From Oscillospiraceae bacterium (GTDB taxonomy: Bacteria > Bacillota > Clostridia > Oscillospirales > CAG-272): DNA of 64,000 nucleotides. Both the position numbers and the translations under genes were made by a program. Positions 1 to 11,898 of this stretch are shown here, in pieces (the stretch's first letter is position 1; the number at the start of each line of letters is the position of its first letter). The notes under the pieces were generated by a model, which worked only from the letters and a program-made list of their open reading frames with translations, made no database searches and was not told the origin of the DNA. The stretch lies in contig SVSE01000003.1 of NCBI GenBank assembly GCA_015064445.1, forward strand, positions 1 through 64,000, written 5' to 3'.

Positions 1-111
1 GTTTCTCTAAAAGAATTTTCTTAAGAGTTCCGTCTTTGTACTTAGTTATCTAACTAATTTTCTTCTTTGTTCAATTTTCAAGGATCTTTCGCCAACTCTT
101 TCGCAGTCAGC
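1..111 (-). other. Putative rRNA operon leader (transcribed leftwards off the window)
   Basis: No protein-coding frame is credible here. Read on the minus strand, the segment lies directly downstream of a consensus promoter and carries a GATCCTTGAAAATTGAAC stretch. That type of sequence is familiar from rRNA leaders and 16S-23S spacers of clostridia. The 16S gene itself would lie outside the window. The rRNA assignment is inference from promoter strength and this motif; an unrelated strongly expressed transcript remains possible. Confidence 0.5.
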
Positions 112-117
112 CTTGCT

Positions 118-146
118 ATTATATCACTATAAAAATTATTTGTCAA
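118..146 (-). promoter_or_regulatory. Consensus sigma-A promoter for the leftward leader
   Basis: On the minus strand a perfect TTGACA (146-141) and a perfect TATAAT (123-118) are separated by 17 bases. Such a promoter suits a stable RNA operon. It is divergent from the protease gene that begins at 301. Confidence 0.85.
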
Positions 147-300
147 TACCTTTTTTAAACTTTTTTTGAATTTTTTTAAAAAACTTAAAAAGCCTTGATT
201 TTAAAGGGATTTTCGGCTCTTTTTTAGTGTAAAAATGTGCTATTTTTGAATATTTTTTCTCCTTTTTGGCAAACTAAATCAAAAGAGTGTGAGGTGCAAA

Positions 301-966
301 ATGGATAATTACGAGAAAAAAGATGAAAACGAGCTCGAAAGCATAATAAAAACAGGCGATGTTGAGGGCGACGGAATACATTGCATTAGCATAATCGGAC
401 AAATCGAAGGGCATTACATTCTTCCACAGGACCAAAAGGCAACCAAATACGAGCATATTATACCGCTTCTTGTTTCCTGTGAGCAGGACGAGAGCATAAA
501 GGGGCTTTTAGTTGTGCTTAACACTATGGGTGGAGATGTCGAGGCAGGGCTTGCGATTGCTGAAATGATTGCAAGCATGAAAAAGCCAACCGTTTCTCTT
601 GTGCTTGGTGGTGGGCACTCTATTGGCGTTCCTTTGGCTGTAAGCGCAAGACGCTCATTCATTGTGCCGAGTGCGACAATGACAATTCATCCTGTGAGAA
701 TAACTGGGGTTGTAGTTGGCTCGCCCCAAACCTTTTACTATTTTGAAAGAATGCAGAAGCGAATTAGCGACTTCGTGTGCGCACATTCTAATATTAATGA
801 AGAAAAATTTCTCTCACTTATGATGAATACCGACCAAATTGCCACCGATACGGGTTCTGTAATCGATGGTCACGAGGCTGTCGAATGCGGTCTTATCGAT
901 GAGGTCGGTGGGTTATCAAATGCAATTGATGCTTTAAAGAAAATGATAGAAAAAAACGAGGCTTAG
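301..966 (+). CDS. tepA: ClpP/TepA-family serine protease
   Basis: A 222-residue ClpP-fold protein of the TepA (YmfB) type, which is related to Clp peptidase subunits and has been linked to protein export in Bacillus. It shows the ClpP-like elements: GGGHSIG with probable nucleophile Ser107, and MTIHP with probable catalytic His130, after an NTMGGDV strand typical of the fold. No signal peptide is visible, so it should be cytosolic. The ATG at 301 is chosen over an upstream GTG at 289 because GAGGTG (291-296) lies four bases before it. It is monocistronic, and its stop codon sits inside the terminator shared with the ATP synthase operon. Substrate and partner ATPase are unknown. Confidence 0.85.
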   Translation: MDNYEKKDENELESIIKTGDVEGDGIHCISIIGQIEGHYILPQDQKATKYEHIIPLLVSCEQDESIKGLLVVLNTMGGDVEAGLAIAEMIASMKKPTVSLVLGGGHSIGVPLAVSARRSFIVPSATMTIHPVRITGVVVGSPQTFYYFERMQKRISDFVCAHSNINEEKFLSLMMNTDQIATDTGSVIDGHEAVECGLIDEVGGLSNAIDALKKMIEKNEA

Positions 967-977
967 CCTCGTTTTTT
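951..977. terminator. Bidirectional terminator between tepA and atpC
   Basis: AACGAGGC and GCCTCGTT form a hairpin flanked by A-runs on one side and T-runs on the other, so it can end transcription from both converging genes. The tepA stop codon is in the loop. Confidence 0.85.
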
Positions 978-980
978 ATC

Positions 981-2634
<1,654 letters not shown>

Positions 2635-2644
2635 TTATTACTCC

Positions 2645-3442
2645 TTACTCGCCACTTCCCGCGACAATTTCTGTAATTTCTTGTGTTATCGTACCTTGTC
2701 TTGCGCGATTGTATTTGAGCTGAAGCTCGTCTATCATTGTGGTCGCATTCTTTGACGCACTATCCATTGCGTTTCTTCTTGCGACAACCTCGCACGCAAA
2801 GCTTTCCCTTATGCAAGAATATAGAATTCCTGCAACATAGGTTGGCACTGAATGCTCGAGCATTGTAAGCTCATCAGGCTCAAATATTGCGCCTGCGCTA
2901 CTCTCGCTTTTCTTTTCGAGAGGCAAAATCCACTCAAGCCTTGGCTCTTGGCTAATCATAGAAATATATCTTGTAGATAGCACGCCAACTCTTGAATATT
3001 CGCCACTCTTAAAGCGCTCACAAAGGCTCAATGCAAGCTCTAATGTATCATCATATGAGAAGCCCTCCGAGGAATTGTGCTCCTTGGCGCATTTCTCACA
3101 AGCCTTTTTACCGATTGGCACAAGCTCACAATCAAGCTCCTTTGCGAATCTAAAAATATTCGCATTATAGCCACCTGCAAGACCTCTATCGCCTGCGACA
3201 ATTACAACCAAATCCTTGCCATTTCCCTTTTTCATATACGGGCTCTTCTTCTCGCATTCACGAGATGAGGTAAGAACATCGATTATTGACGCTACGCTTT
3301 GTGCATATTCGAGGCTTCTTTGTCTTGCAATTTGTGCCTTGCGTATCTTTGATGACGCAACGAGTCCCATTGCCTTTGTTAGATGGAGTGTCGATTTTAC
3401 GCTTTTAATTCTGGTACGAAGACTTTTTATATCTGCACCCAT
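2645..3442 (-). CDS. atpG: F-type ATP synthase gamma subunit
   Basis: Central rotor shaft of F1 (265 residues, slightly short for gamma). The N-terminal helix ([18 protein letters not shown]) and the C-terminal helix (NRARQGTITQEITEIVAG) are the conserved coiled-coil halves that enter the alpha/beta ring; GDRGLAGGYN is a family signature. Its ATG shares one base with the atpA stop (TAATG), so the two are translationally coupled. Confidence 0.97.
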   Translation of the reverse strand: MGADIKSLRTRIKSVKSTLHLTKAMGLVASSKIRKAQIARQRSLEYAQSVASIIDVLTSSRECEKKSPYMKKGNGKDLVVIVAGDRGLAGGYNANIFRFAKELDCELVPIGKKACEKCAKEHNSSEGFSYDDTLELALSLCERFKSGEYSRVGVLSTRYISMISQEPRLEWILPLEKKSESSAGAIFEPDELTMLEHSVPTYVAGILYSCIRESFACEVVARRNAMDSASKNATTMIDELQLKYNRARQGTITQEITEIVAGSGE

Positions 3443-4932
3443 TATTTCAACTCCTCGAGTGCGCGCTTAAGCTCCTCAATATCTTCCTTTTCATAGCTTC
3501 CTGCCTCAAAGCGGTCAAGAAGTGAGCTGTATTGATTTTGAAGCTTTTCATAAAGGCGCTTTTCGTAATTTTTAACCTCGCTTACGCTTATGTCATCAAG
3601 GTATCCCTTTGTTACAGCATATACAATTGCAACCTGACAGCCTGCACGAACAGGTGAATTTCTTGGTTGCTTTAGCACCTCAACGATTCTCTCGCCAAGG
3701 GCAAGTCTACGCTTTGTATCAGCGTCAAGGTCACTTCCAAATTGAGCAAATGACTGAAGCTCTCTATACTGTGAGTAAAGCAATTTAAGCTCGCCCGATA
3801 CCTTTTTCATAGCCTTGATTTGCGCTGATCCACCAACACGGGACACGGACACACCAGGGTTTATAGCAGGCATAACTCCTGCGTTGAAAAGCTCGGTTTC
3901 AAGGAATATCTGACCGTCGGTTATTGAAATTACATTTGTTGGAATATATGCAGATACATCTGATGCCTGTGTTTCGATTATAGGAAGAGCTGTAATTGAG
4001 CCTCCACCGTATTCCTCGGATACACACGCTGCCCTTTCAAGCAAGCGAGAGTGCAAATAGAATACATCTCCTGGATAAGCCTCTCTGCCTGGTGGGCGTC
4101 TGATAAGAAGGGAGAGTGCTCTATATGCTACTGCGTGCTTCGACAAATCGTCGTAAATTATAAGCACATCCTTGCCCTTTTCTCTAAAATATTCAGCCAT
4201 AGCACAGCCCGAATATGGTGCGATATATTGAAGCGGTGCGCTCTCTGACGCAGATGCAGATACAATAATCGTATATTCAAGCGCGCCTGCCCTTGCAAGC
4301 TCGTTTGCGAGCTGAACAACAGAGGTGCTCTTTTGCCCTATTGCTACATAGATACAAAGCACGCCTGTATTCTTTTGATTTATAATTGTGTCGATTGCAA
4401 TTTCAGTTTTACCTGTCTGACGGTCTCCGATTATAAGCTCTCTTTGACCTCTACCGATAGGAATCATACTATCAATCGCCTTAATTCCTGTTTGGAGTGG
4501 CACGCATACGCTCTTTCTTTCGATAATGCCAGGCGCTTCACTCTCAATAGGTCTTTGCTCCCTTGTATCAATAGGGCCCTTACCGTCTATTGGCTTTCCG
4601 AGCGCGTCAACAATTCTGCCGAGCATAGCCTCGCCAACAGGCACAGATACGACCTTACCTGTTCTTCTTACAACGGTGCCCTCGTGGATTTGGTTGGTAT
4701 CAGACAAAACAGCAACTGAAACGGTTTCGGTTTCGAGGTTTTGAGCCATTCCGTAGCTTCCGTCCTCAAACTCAAGAAGCTCGCTTGACATACAGTCCTT
4801 AAGGCCATAGACCTTCGCGATTCCGTCGCCGACGAGGATAACGGTGCCCGTTTCCTTCATCTCGATTTTGGACTTGTAGCTTTTTATTTGCTCCTTGATA
4901 ATGCTACTTATCTCTTCTGCTCTTTCGCTCAT
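3442..4932 (-). CDS. atpA: F-type ATP synthase alpha subunit
   Basis: Non-catalytic nucleotide-binding subunit of F1 (496 residues). The P-loop GDRQTGKT is at 169-176, and the SVSRVGG segment near residue 365 carries the arginine that completes the neighbouring catalytic site. The start overlaps the atpH stop by four bases (ATGA). Full length with no anomalies. Confidence 0.98.
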   Translation of the reverse strand: MSERAEEISSIIKEQIKSYKSKIEMKETGTVILVGDGIAKVYGLKDCMSSELLEFEDGSYGMAQNLETETVSVAVLSDTNQIHEGTVVRRTGKVVSVPVGEAMLGRIVDALGKPIDGKGPIDTREQRPIESEAPGIIERKSVCVPLQTGIKAIDSMIPIGRGQRELIIGDRQTGKTEIAIDTIINQKNTGVLCIYVAIGQKSTSVVQLANELARAGALEYTIIVSASASESAPLQYIAPYSGCAMAEYFREKGKDVLIIYDDLSKHAVAYRALSLLIRRPPGREAYPGDVFYLHSRLLERAACVSEEYGGGSITALPIIETQASDVSAYIPTNVISITDGQIFLETELFNAGVMPAINPGVSVSRVGGSAQIKAMKKVSGELKLLYSQYRELQSFAQFGSDLDADTKRRLALGERIVEVLKQPRNSPVRAGCQVAIVYAVTKGYLDDISVSEVKNYEKRLYEKLQNQYSSLLDRFEAGSYEKEDIEELKRALEELK

Positions 4933-5462
4933 GCCTTTATCACTTCCTTTACTTCACGCAATTTTCTGGAGATGCTTCCGTCGATAACGGAGCCCTCGCT
5001 CTCGACGATAATTCCGCCGAGAATACTCTTATCAATCACACATTCAAGCTGAATTTCAAGAGCATATTTTCTTTTAAGAGCCTCACAAAGCCTTGATTTC
5101 TCGCTCTCTGTAAGCTCTGTCGCACTCGTTACCTTAACGAGCATAACCTTTTTGTGTTCATTATAAAGCCTCTCAAAATCGTCAAAGCAGGCGAAGAAAA
5201 GCCCTGCCCTGCCTCTTTCACAAAGAAGCTTCAAAAACGATACGATATTATCGTCTATTCTGCCCTCAAAGGCACTGTCAATGATACCGAGCTTTTCCTC
5301 GGTTGGTACGCTTGGCGATGACAAAAGCTCAACATAATCCATATTATCAGAGAGCAACGCTCTTACAGTCATCATCTGCTCATAATATGTGTCTGCCATT
5401 TCGTTTTCAAGCGCTAATTCAAAGAGCGCCTCAGCATATTCGTTGCTTATATTATTTTTCAT
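4929..5462 (-). CDS. atpH: F-type ATP synthase delta subunit
   Basis: Peripheral stalk protein linking F1 to the b subunits (177 residues from the chosen start). It has the usual N-terminal helical bundle ([14 protein letters not shown]) and a C-terminal region ending in [13 protein letters not shown]. The start at 5462 is preferred because AGGAGA lies eight bases upstream. In-frame ATGs at 5471 and 5483 would start inside or before that site and lengthen the overlap with atpF. Confidence 0.93.
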   Translation of the reverse strand: MKNNISNEYAEALFELALENEMADTYYEQMMTVRALLSDNMDYVELLSSPSVPTEEKLGIIDSAFEGRIDDNIVSFLKLLCERGRAGLFFACFDDFERLYNEHKKVMLVKVTSATELTESEKSRLCEALKRKYALEIQLECVIDKSILGGIIVESEGSVIDGSISRKLREVKEVIKA

Positions 5463-5976
5463 TTGGCTCATCTCCTGTGCCAAGTGGAATGTTCTCGATA
5501 AAGCTATCTATGAGGGAGTGGTGATCCTTCTCGTTTATCTCTCTTTCAACGAGCCTTTCAGCAAGCACGAGCGAAACATCAACGATTTGCTCCTTGATTT
5601 CGCTTTGCGCCTTTTTCTTTTCAAGCTCTGCCTCTGCCTTAGCCTGACGGATTATTGTGTCAGCCTCAGCCCTTGCCTCTGCCTCTGCTTGCTTCTTGCG
5701 TGCGTCGGCGAGTGCGCTTGCCTCGTTTAAAATCTCGTCAGCCTTGCCTCTTGCGCCATCAAGCTGTGCCTTAAGCACCTCTGCCTCTGCCTGTGCATCG
5801 GCTCTTGCGCTCTCAGCCTGTGCATAATCCTCATCAATTTTTGCCTGACGGGATTCAATCGTCTTTTTGACGGGCTTGAACAAGAATTTCTTGAGTATGA
5901 AAAAGATGATTAACAAATTGAGCAAGGAAACCACGATTTGCCATATATTGACCGATATGATTTCCGATGGCTGCAT
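5452..5976 (-). CDS. atpF: F-type ATP synthase b subunit
   Basis: Peripheral stalk protein (174 residues) with one N-terminal membrane helix (about residues 10-30) followed by a long, highly charged Ala/Glu/Lys-rich coiled coil, the standard b-subunit layout. AGGAGG lies upstream. It overlaps the start of atpH and follows atpE by one base. Only one b gene is present, so a homodimer is expected. Confidence 0.95.
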   Translation of the reverse strand: MQPSEIISVNIWQIVVSLLNLLIIFFILKKFLFKPVKKTIESRQAKIDEDYAQAESARADAQAEAEVLKAQLDGARGKADEILNEASALADARKKQAEAEARAEADTIIRQAKAEAELEKKKAQSEIKEQIVDVSLVLAERLVEREINEKDHHSLIDSFIENIPLGTGDEPNEK

Positions 5977-5977
5977 A

Positions 5978-7176
<1,199 letters not shown>

Positions 7177-7190
<14 letters not shown>

Positions 7191-7632
7191 CTTCCTCCTC
7201 CTTTCCCTCATCTGCAATTGCACTGAGGTTCATATTTGCTTCTGTGCCCATTTTATTGTTAAAGAATGGACGGATTGTAATAGCAATCCTTGTAAAGAAT
7301 AGTGGGATAAGAGTTGCCCAAAGATTGAAAATCGGTATTGTCGCACCGAGCACCGCAACGCACAGCACAAGCAAAAGCCTCAATGCCTGCGAAAGACGCA
7401 TAAGGTTCTTTACATACTTTTCATCCTTTGATGCGATTGCCCTTTGTACTGTCATTCCAAGAAACAGAAAATTGAGAATTCCACACATAGCGCTTAGCAG
7501 ATTGCCAAGAAGCACGGTATAGTCCCATTTTCCTATTATCAGAAAAACAGACTGCATAAGTGCACTAAGTATCAGCACCCACGCACCTATAAAATAGGTT
7601 TCTCTAAGGATTGTTTTATCTATTTTCTTCAT
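7177..7632 (-). CDS. AtpI-like small membrane protein at the head of the ATP synthase operon
   Basis: A 151-residue protein with about four predicted membrane helices and a charged acidic C-terminus (DEGKEEEDEQS). Its position before atpB and its topology match the AtpI/ATP-synthase-I group, which assists c-ring assembly or ion supply. Sequence resemblance is weak, so the name rests on position and topology. AGGAG lies upstream of the ATG. It is probably co-transcribed with atpB. Confidence 0.7.
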
Positions 7633-7681
7633 TTATTTCTCCTATCAAGGAATTTATTTTCATTTATTGTTGCCATTTTTA

Positions 7682-8839
7682 TCATTTTCTTGCAAGATGC
7701 CCTGTAGCCTCGCCAAGTGCATCTAGCAAAGCATCTGCCTGCGCTATCGTATTATCCGGGGAAAGGCTTATTCGAAGTGAGCTATCAGCCTCGTCCTCGC
7801 TTGCACCAAATGCAAGAAGCGCTCTTGACGCCTTATGTGCTGAATTAGATGCACACGCCGAGCCACTTGATACGAAAACGCCCCTCGCGCTAAGTGCGTG
7901 AAGCGCTGTTTCGCTTCTGATTCCTGGCAAGGTTATATTGATTATATGAGGAGCACAATTTACAGGAGATTTTGCCACAATTCCATCGGGCAGGTGTGAG
8001 ATTATATACTCACGCACCTCTCGCATATGAGAGATTTCATCGTTTAGCTTCTCCATATGCTCCCTTACTGCCTCTCCAAAGGCGCAAATTCCGTACACAT
8101 TCTCCGTGCCAGAGCGCAAATTGTTTTCTTGTCCGCCACCGTACACGATAGACACGATTTTCTTCGCCTTCAAAAGCTCTGGGGCAATATAGAGAGCGCC
8201 AACGCCCTTTGGTCCGTTTACCTTGTGTGCGCTTATGCTCATAAGGTCAGCGCCGATTGATTTTTTAGTCACTCTCGCCTTAAGATATGATTGCACGCAA
8301 TCTGCGTGGCAAACGCAAGAGGGAGATTTCTCTCTTATTATTTCAAATGCGCGCTTGACATCATACATAGCGCCCGTTTCGTTGTTTATGTGCATAAACG
8401 ATGCGAGTATTGCGCCCGACGCATTTTTCTCAATAAATTCGAGGTCAAGCTCTCCATTTCGAGTTGGTACACGAATTACCTCGAAGCCCTCTTTTTCAAG
8501 ATAAGAGGCACATTCCTCAACGGACGAATGCTCCGAGTCGGTTATCATTATTTTTTCATTTCCTCGGCGAGCCTTTGCTCTTATCGTGCCGAGAATTGCG
8601 ATATTATTCGCCTCTGTTCCGCTTGATGTAAATATAAGCTCCCAGCGCTGTGGGCGCATAATTCCAAGCGAGGAAAGGAGTATCCCTCTCGCCTCTGAAA
8701 CCAGCTTCTCTGCCTCGAGTCCAGCCGAATGAAGCGAGGACGGATTTCCCCACGACGCATCAATTGCGGAAAGCATTTTATTTTTTGCGCGCTCCGACAT
8801 TTTGGTCGTTGCGCTATTGTCAAAATATATCTTTTCCAT
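7682..8839 (-). CDS. Cysteine desulfurase (NifS/IscS family)
   Basis: PLP enzyme that takes sulfur from cysteine for Fe-S clusters or tRNA thiolation (385 residues). It shows His104 in DSEHSS, the PLP lysine at 206 in SISAHKVNGPKG, and the persulfide cysteine at 329 in SSGSACAS, on the mobile loop of the NifS/IscS type. No scaffold (iscU) or thiI/mnmA gene is adjacent, so the sulfur acceptor cannot be named. It starts one base after the lipoprotein stop and ends 49 bases before the atpI-like gene. Confidence 0.92.
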   Translation of the reverse strand: MEKIYFDNSATTKMSERAKNKMLSAIDASWGNPSSLHSAGLEAEKLVSEARGILLSSLGIMRPQRWELIFTSSGTEANNIAILGTIRAKARRGNEKIMITDSEHSSVEECASYLEKEGFEVIRVPTRNGELDLEFIEKNASGAILASFMHINNETGAMYDVKRAFEIIREKSPSCVCHADCVQSYLKARVTKKSIGADLMSISAHKVNGPKGVGALYIAPELLKAKKIVSIVYGGGQENNLRSGTENVYGICAFGEAVREHMEKLNDEISHMREVREYIISHLPDGIVAKSPVNCAPHIINITLPGIRSETALHALSARGVFVSSGSACASNSAHKASRALLAFGASEDEADSSLRISLSPDNTIAQADALLDALGEATGHLARK

Positions 8840-8840
8840 C

Positions 8841-9887
8841 TTAATTAAATTTCATATTCGCAAGGATTTGGTCCTTGACAATGGGAAGCGTCTCATCATA
8901 AAGCGCCTCGGTTGAGGTGTAGGTTATAAGATGAAGGCTTCCTTTGTCTATTACCGCGGTTGCATAGTATTTGTATGTTGTTCCAGATATTGTAACGGTA
9001 TATGTGTAGCTCTTTGAGTCTATACCGTCAACCCTTCCCTCAATGCCCTCCTCGAGCACGGTAAAGGTATCGAAGCTGTTTTGAAGCTCCTTTTTGTGAT
9101 AGTCCTGCCACCACAAATCAATAGTTTTAGTCTGCTCAGTTAGATTCCATTGCATAACACTAACGCTCGATTTGTTTTGCTCGGACACATATGCCAAGGT
9201 CATAGCATCGCTTTGAGCTATAATCCATTCATTTGGCACATAGAGCGAATAAAGAACTATCTTTTTATTTGATGCAAGCTTCATTCCCTCGGGAGTATTC
9301 TTATCATTTTTTATCTGCTCGCTCTCGGCTGGTGCTTCAAGGACGCTAAACGCAAATGCATCGAGAATCTCGTCAAGCGTTTCTATGTTTGCGTCATAAT
9401 AATTCGTATTCTCTCCAATTGCAGAGCAATACCAAATTACATACATTTTCGAGTTATTCTTAACGACTGTAAGCTTATGCTTATACGCAATCTCGCCTGC
9501 CGAATCGGTTGTAAGTGAGGTTATAATATACGAAAGTGACGCAACACCGTCAACCGCTCCCTTTACCTCGCCCTCGATAAGTGCATATTTATCAAGCGAG
9601 CCCTTAATTGATGGCTCATAGGTGCTTGTCCACCACGATGCGATATCGGCGTCCTCTGTTACAGGGAAGGTATAAACGCTGACCGAGGTTACATCTGCCA
9701 CGGAATGCGTGCGAGTGAAGTCCGATGCCTCATCAACAAGCCACTCCTCAGGCACATATAGCGAGTAATCCACCTTGCTTCTATCCGAGGCAAGCTTCAT
9801 ACCAACCGGTGCGCCCTGTCTATCCTTACACGATACGAATGTAAGGAGCAAAAGCACAGATAAAATTATCAAAAGTAGCTTTTTCAT
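8841..9887 (-). CDS. Lipoprotein with two copies of a PsbP-like domain
   Basis: 348 residues with a lipoprotein signal (LLLTFVSCKD, lipid attachment at the cysteine). The mature part contains two homologous segments of about 150 residues, beginning GMKLASDRSKVDYSLYVPEEW and GMKLASNKKIVLYSLYVPNEW. The fold hint is PsbP-like/DUF1795-like, judged only by the pattern of short hydrophobic strands and a conserved DG motif. Anchored outside the membrane; function unknown. AAAGGA lies upstream of the ATG. It sits between M42 peptidase and cysteine desulfurase genes, probably in one operon. Confidence 0.75.
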   Translation of the reverse strand: MKKLLLIILSVLLLLTFVSCKDRQGAPVGMKLASDRSKVDYSLYVPEEWLVDEASDFTRTHSVADVTSVSVYTFPVTEDADIASWWTSTYEPSIKGSLDKYALIEGEVKGAVDGVASLSYIITSLTTDSAGEIAYKHKLTVVKNNSKMYVIWYCSAIGENTNYYDANIETLDEILDAFAFSVLEAPAESEQIKNDKNTPEGMKLASNKKIVLYSLYVPNEWIIAQSDAMTLAYVSEQNKSSVSVMQWNLTEQTKTIDLWWQDYHKKELQNSFDTFTVLEEGIEGRVDGIDSKSYTYTVTISGTTYKYYATAVIDKGSLHLITYTSTEALYDETLPIVKDQILANMKFN

Positions 9888-9888
9888 T

Positions 9889-10866
9889 TTAAATCCTTTC
9901 GCAAATAAGAGTAGCGAGCCTTATTGCGCCTCTTACATCGTTTAAGTCTATCATCTCATTACAGGTATGAATGTAGCCACAGGGGATTGAAATTGCACCT
10001 GCCTTACAGCCCTTACCTGCAATTTGCATAACAGAAGTGTCAGTTCCACCATCGGAGAGCATCTCGTCCTGATATTTTACGCCATTTGCATCTGCGATTT
10101 CTCTCATTTCGCCAAGAAGCTCTGATGAGCAAATAACGCTTCCGTCCTTAATCTTGATTGTAGGGCCCTTACCAAGGTCGATATTGAGCTTGTGTTGAGT
10201 TCCCTTTTCATCAGCTCTTGTAACATCGATTGCAATTGCGATTTCAGGTGCGATTCCGTAGGTTGCAGGTCTTGCACCACGGCTTCCTACCTCCTCCTGT
10301 GTTGTAAACACAAAATACAAATCGTTATCGGTATTACCTACTGCCTTTAATGCCTCGATTAGGACAAGACAGCCAACTCTATCATCAAACGGTCTACCTA
10401 TATAGCGATTGCCAGAGAGTCTTCTAATTGATGGAGCGCTAACAAACGCATCTCCTATTTTAACCTTAGCGCGTGCCTGCTTTTCGGTTTTTGCACCGAT
10501 GTCAATATAAACATTCTCCTCCTTTGGCGAATCTGCCCCTGCATTTGGGACTAACACGCCATAAACACCGTTTTCAGAAACGACAGCGCCAAAGGCTGAT
10601 GATGTGTAGTTTATTCCACCGATTGAGTGGAGTCTGATATTACCATTTTTCTCGATATGTGTCGCAAAATAGCCGATTTCGTCCATATGTGCGCCAAGCA
10701 TAATCTTCTTTCCGTTACCCTTTTTATGAGCTATAAGGTTGCCAACAGCATCTACTGTAACCTCGTCACAATATGGCTCAACCTCTTTTCTTATAAGCTC
10801 ACAAATTTTATCCTCTCTGCCCGACACACCGTGTGTGAGCATGAGCTTTTTTAGTAATTCTATCAT
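9889..10866 (-). CDS. M42 family metallo-aminopeptidase (first of three)
   Basis: Cytosolic dizinc/dicobalt aminopeptidase of the M42 (glutamyl aminopeptidase/TET) family, 325 residues. Metal-site motifs are all present: GAHMDEIG, RPFDDRVG, TTQEEVGSRG with the catalytic glutamate, AIDVTRA, and GYIHTCNE. TET enzymes form dodecameric shells that trim short peptides. Of the three neighbours this one is closest to the family consensus. AAGGAG lies upstream of the start. Substrate preference cannot be read from sequence. Confidence 0.92.
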   Translation of the reverse strand: MIELLKKLMLTHGVSGREDKICELIRKEVEPYCDEVTVDAVGNLIAHKKGNGKKIMLGAHMDEIGYFATHIEKNGNIRLHSIGGINYTSSAFGAVVSENGVYGVLVPNAGADSPKEENVYIDIGAKTEKQARAKVKIGDAFVSAPSIRRLSGNRYIGRPFDDRVGCLVLIEALKAVGNTDNDLYFVFTTQEEVGSRGARPATYGIAPEIAIAIDVTRADEKGTQHKLNIDLGKGPTIKIKDGSVICSSELLGEMREIADANGVKYQDEMLSDGGTDTSVMQIAGKGCKAGAISIPCGYIHTCNEMIDLNDVRGAIRLATLICERI

Positions 10867-10872
10867 TTCAAA

Positions 10873-11898
10873 TTACTCCTTAACAAAGTTAAATATTAAG
10901 TCACGAATCGCCATAAGGTCGTCCATATCGACAACGCTTGACGAGGAGTGAATATATCTTGATGGTGCAGATACAAGCGCAACTCGTGTGCCAAGAGCAC
11001 CTCTTTGAATTGTCGCACTATCGTTTCCACCAGAAACTGCTCTATTTATTTGATACTTAATTCCGTTTTTCTCGCAGGTGTCAATTAATGAATCGGTCAG
11101 CGCCCTATTCATTATCGCACCTCTGTCTGCATATGAGATGAGCGCACCGTCGCCAAGCGTTGCAACGCTCTTATCAGAGCCAACTCCTGGCAAATCAAGA
11201 ACTGCCTTACTCTCAATTACGACAGCATAATCTGGGCGAATAATTTCAGTAGCACAGTTAGCGCCAGAATACGAAACCTCCTCACGAGTTGTGAACGCAA
11301 AGAACAAATCGTATTTTACCTTGAAGCCATTTTTCGCAAGAGCCTCGATTGCTGAAAGCATCTCAGCGCATCCGTGTCTATCGTCAAGCGCCTTCGCCTT
11401 TATTTTCTTGCCCATTTTCACAAAATCGCTATCAAACGCGAAATATGTGCCGATAGGACAAGCGTCAAGCACCTCTTTCTTACTGCTTGCACCGATGTCG
11501 ATTTGCATTTTATCAACGGTTGGCTTTTTGCTTCTCTCTTCCTTATCAAGCAGATGGATAGGCTTTGATGAGATTACGCCCCTTATTCCGTTTTCACTTA
11601 TCACTCTCTTTGAGGAAAGCACAAGAGGGTCAATTCCACCGACTCTTTCAAAGCGAAGCTCTCCGTTATCAGTAGCGCCCGTTACCATAAGCGCAATTTC
11701 GTCCATATGTGCGTTTATCATAAGCCTTGGCGCACCATTTTTTGGAATATGGAAGTATATTCCGCCGAGGTTATCCTCGATAATTTCGCACGCAGATGTG
11801 GCTACTTTTTCAAGCCTTGCCTTTATAATCGCCTTTACAGAATCCTCATATCCACTTGGACCAAATGCGAGGCACAGCTCCTTTAACAATTCCTTCAT
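10873..11898 (-). CDS. M42 family metallo-aminopeptidase (second of three)
   Basis: 341 residues. Motifs: NAHMDEIA, KALDDRHGC, TTREEVSYSG, and RYIHSSSS. The metal-ligand position that is aspartate in its neighbours (IDVTR, TDVNF) is glutamate here (VIESKAV), which is tolerated in some M42 enzymes and may shift metal or substrate preference. The start overlaps the third peptidase gene by four bases (ATGA) with AAGGAGG upstream. Probably cytosolic. Confidence 0.9.
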   Translation of the reverse strand: MKELLKELCLAFGPSGYEDSVKAIIKARLEKVATSACEIIEDNLGGIYFHIPKNGAPRLMINAHMDEIALMVTGATDNGELRFERVGGIDPLVLSSKRVISENGIRGVISSKPIHLLDKEERSKKPTVDKMQIDIGASSKKEVLDACPIGTYFAFDSDFVKMGKKIKAKALDDRHGCAEMLSAIEALAKNGFKVKYDLFFAFTTREEVSYSGANCATEIIRPDYAVVIESKAVLDLPGVGSDKSVATLGDGALISYADRGAIMNRALTDSLIDTCEKNGIKYQINRAVSGGNDSATIQRGALGTRVALVSAPSRYIHSSSSVVDMDDLMAIRDLIFNFVKE

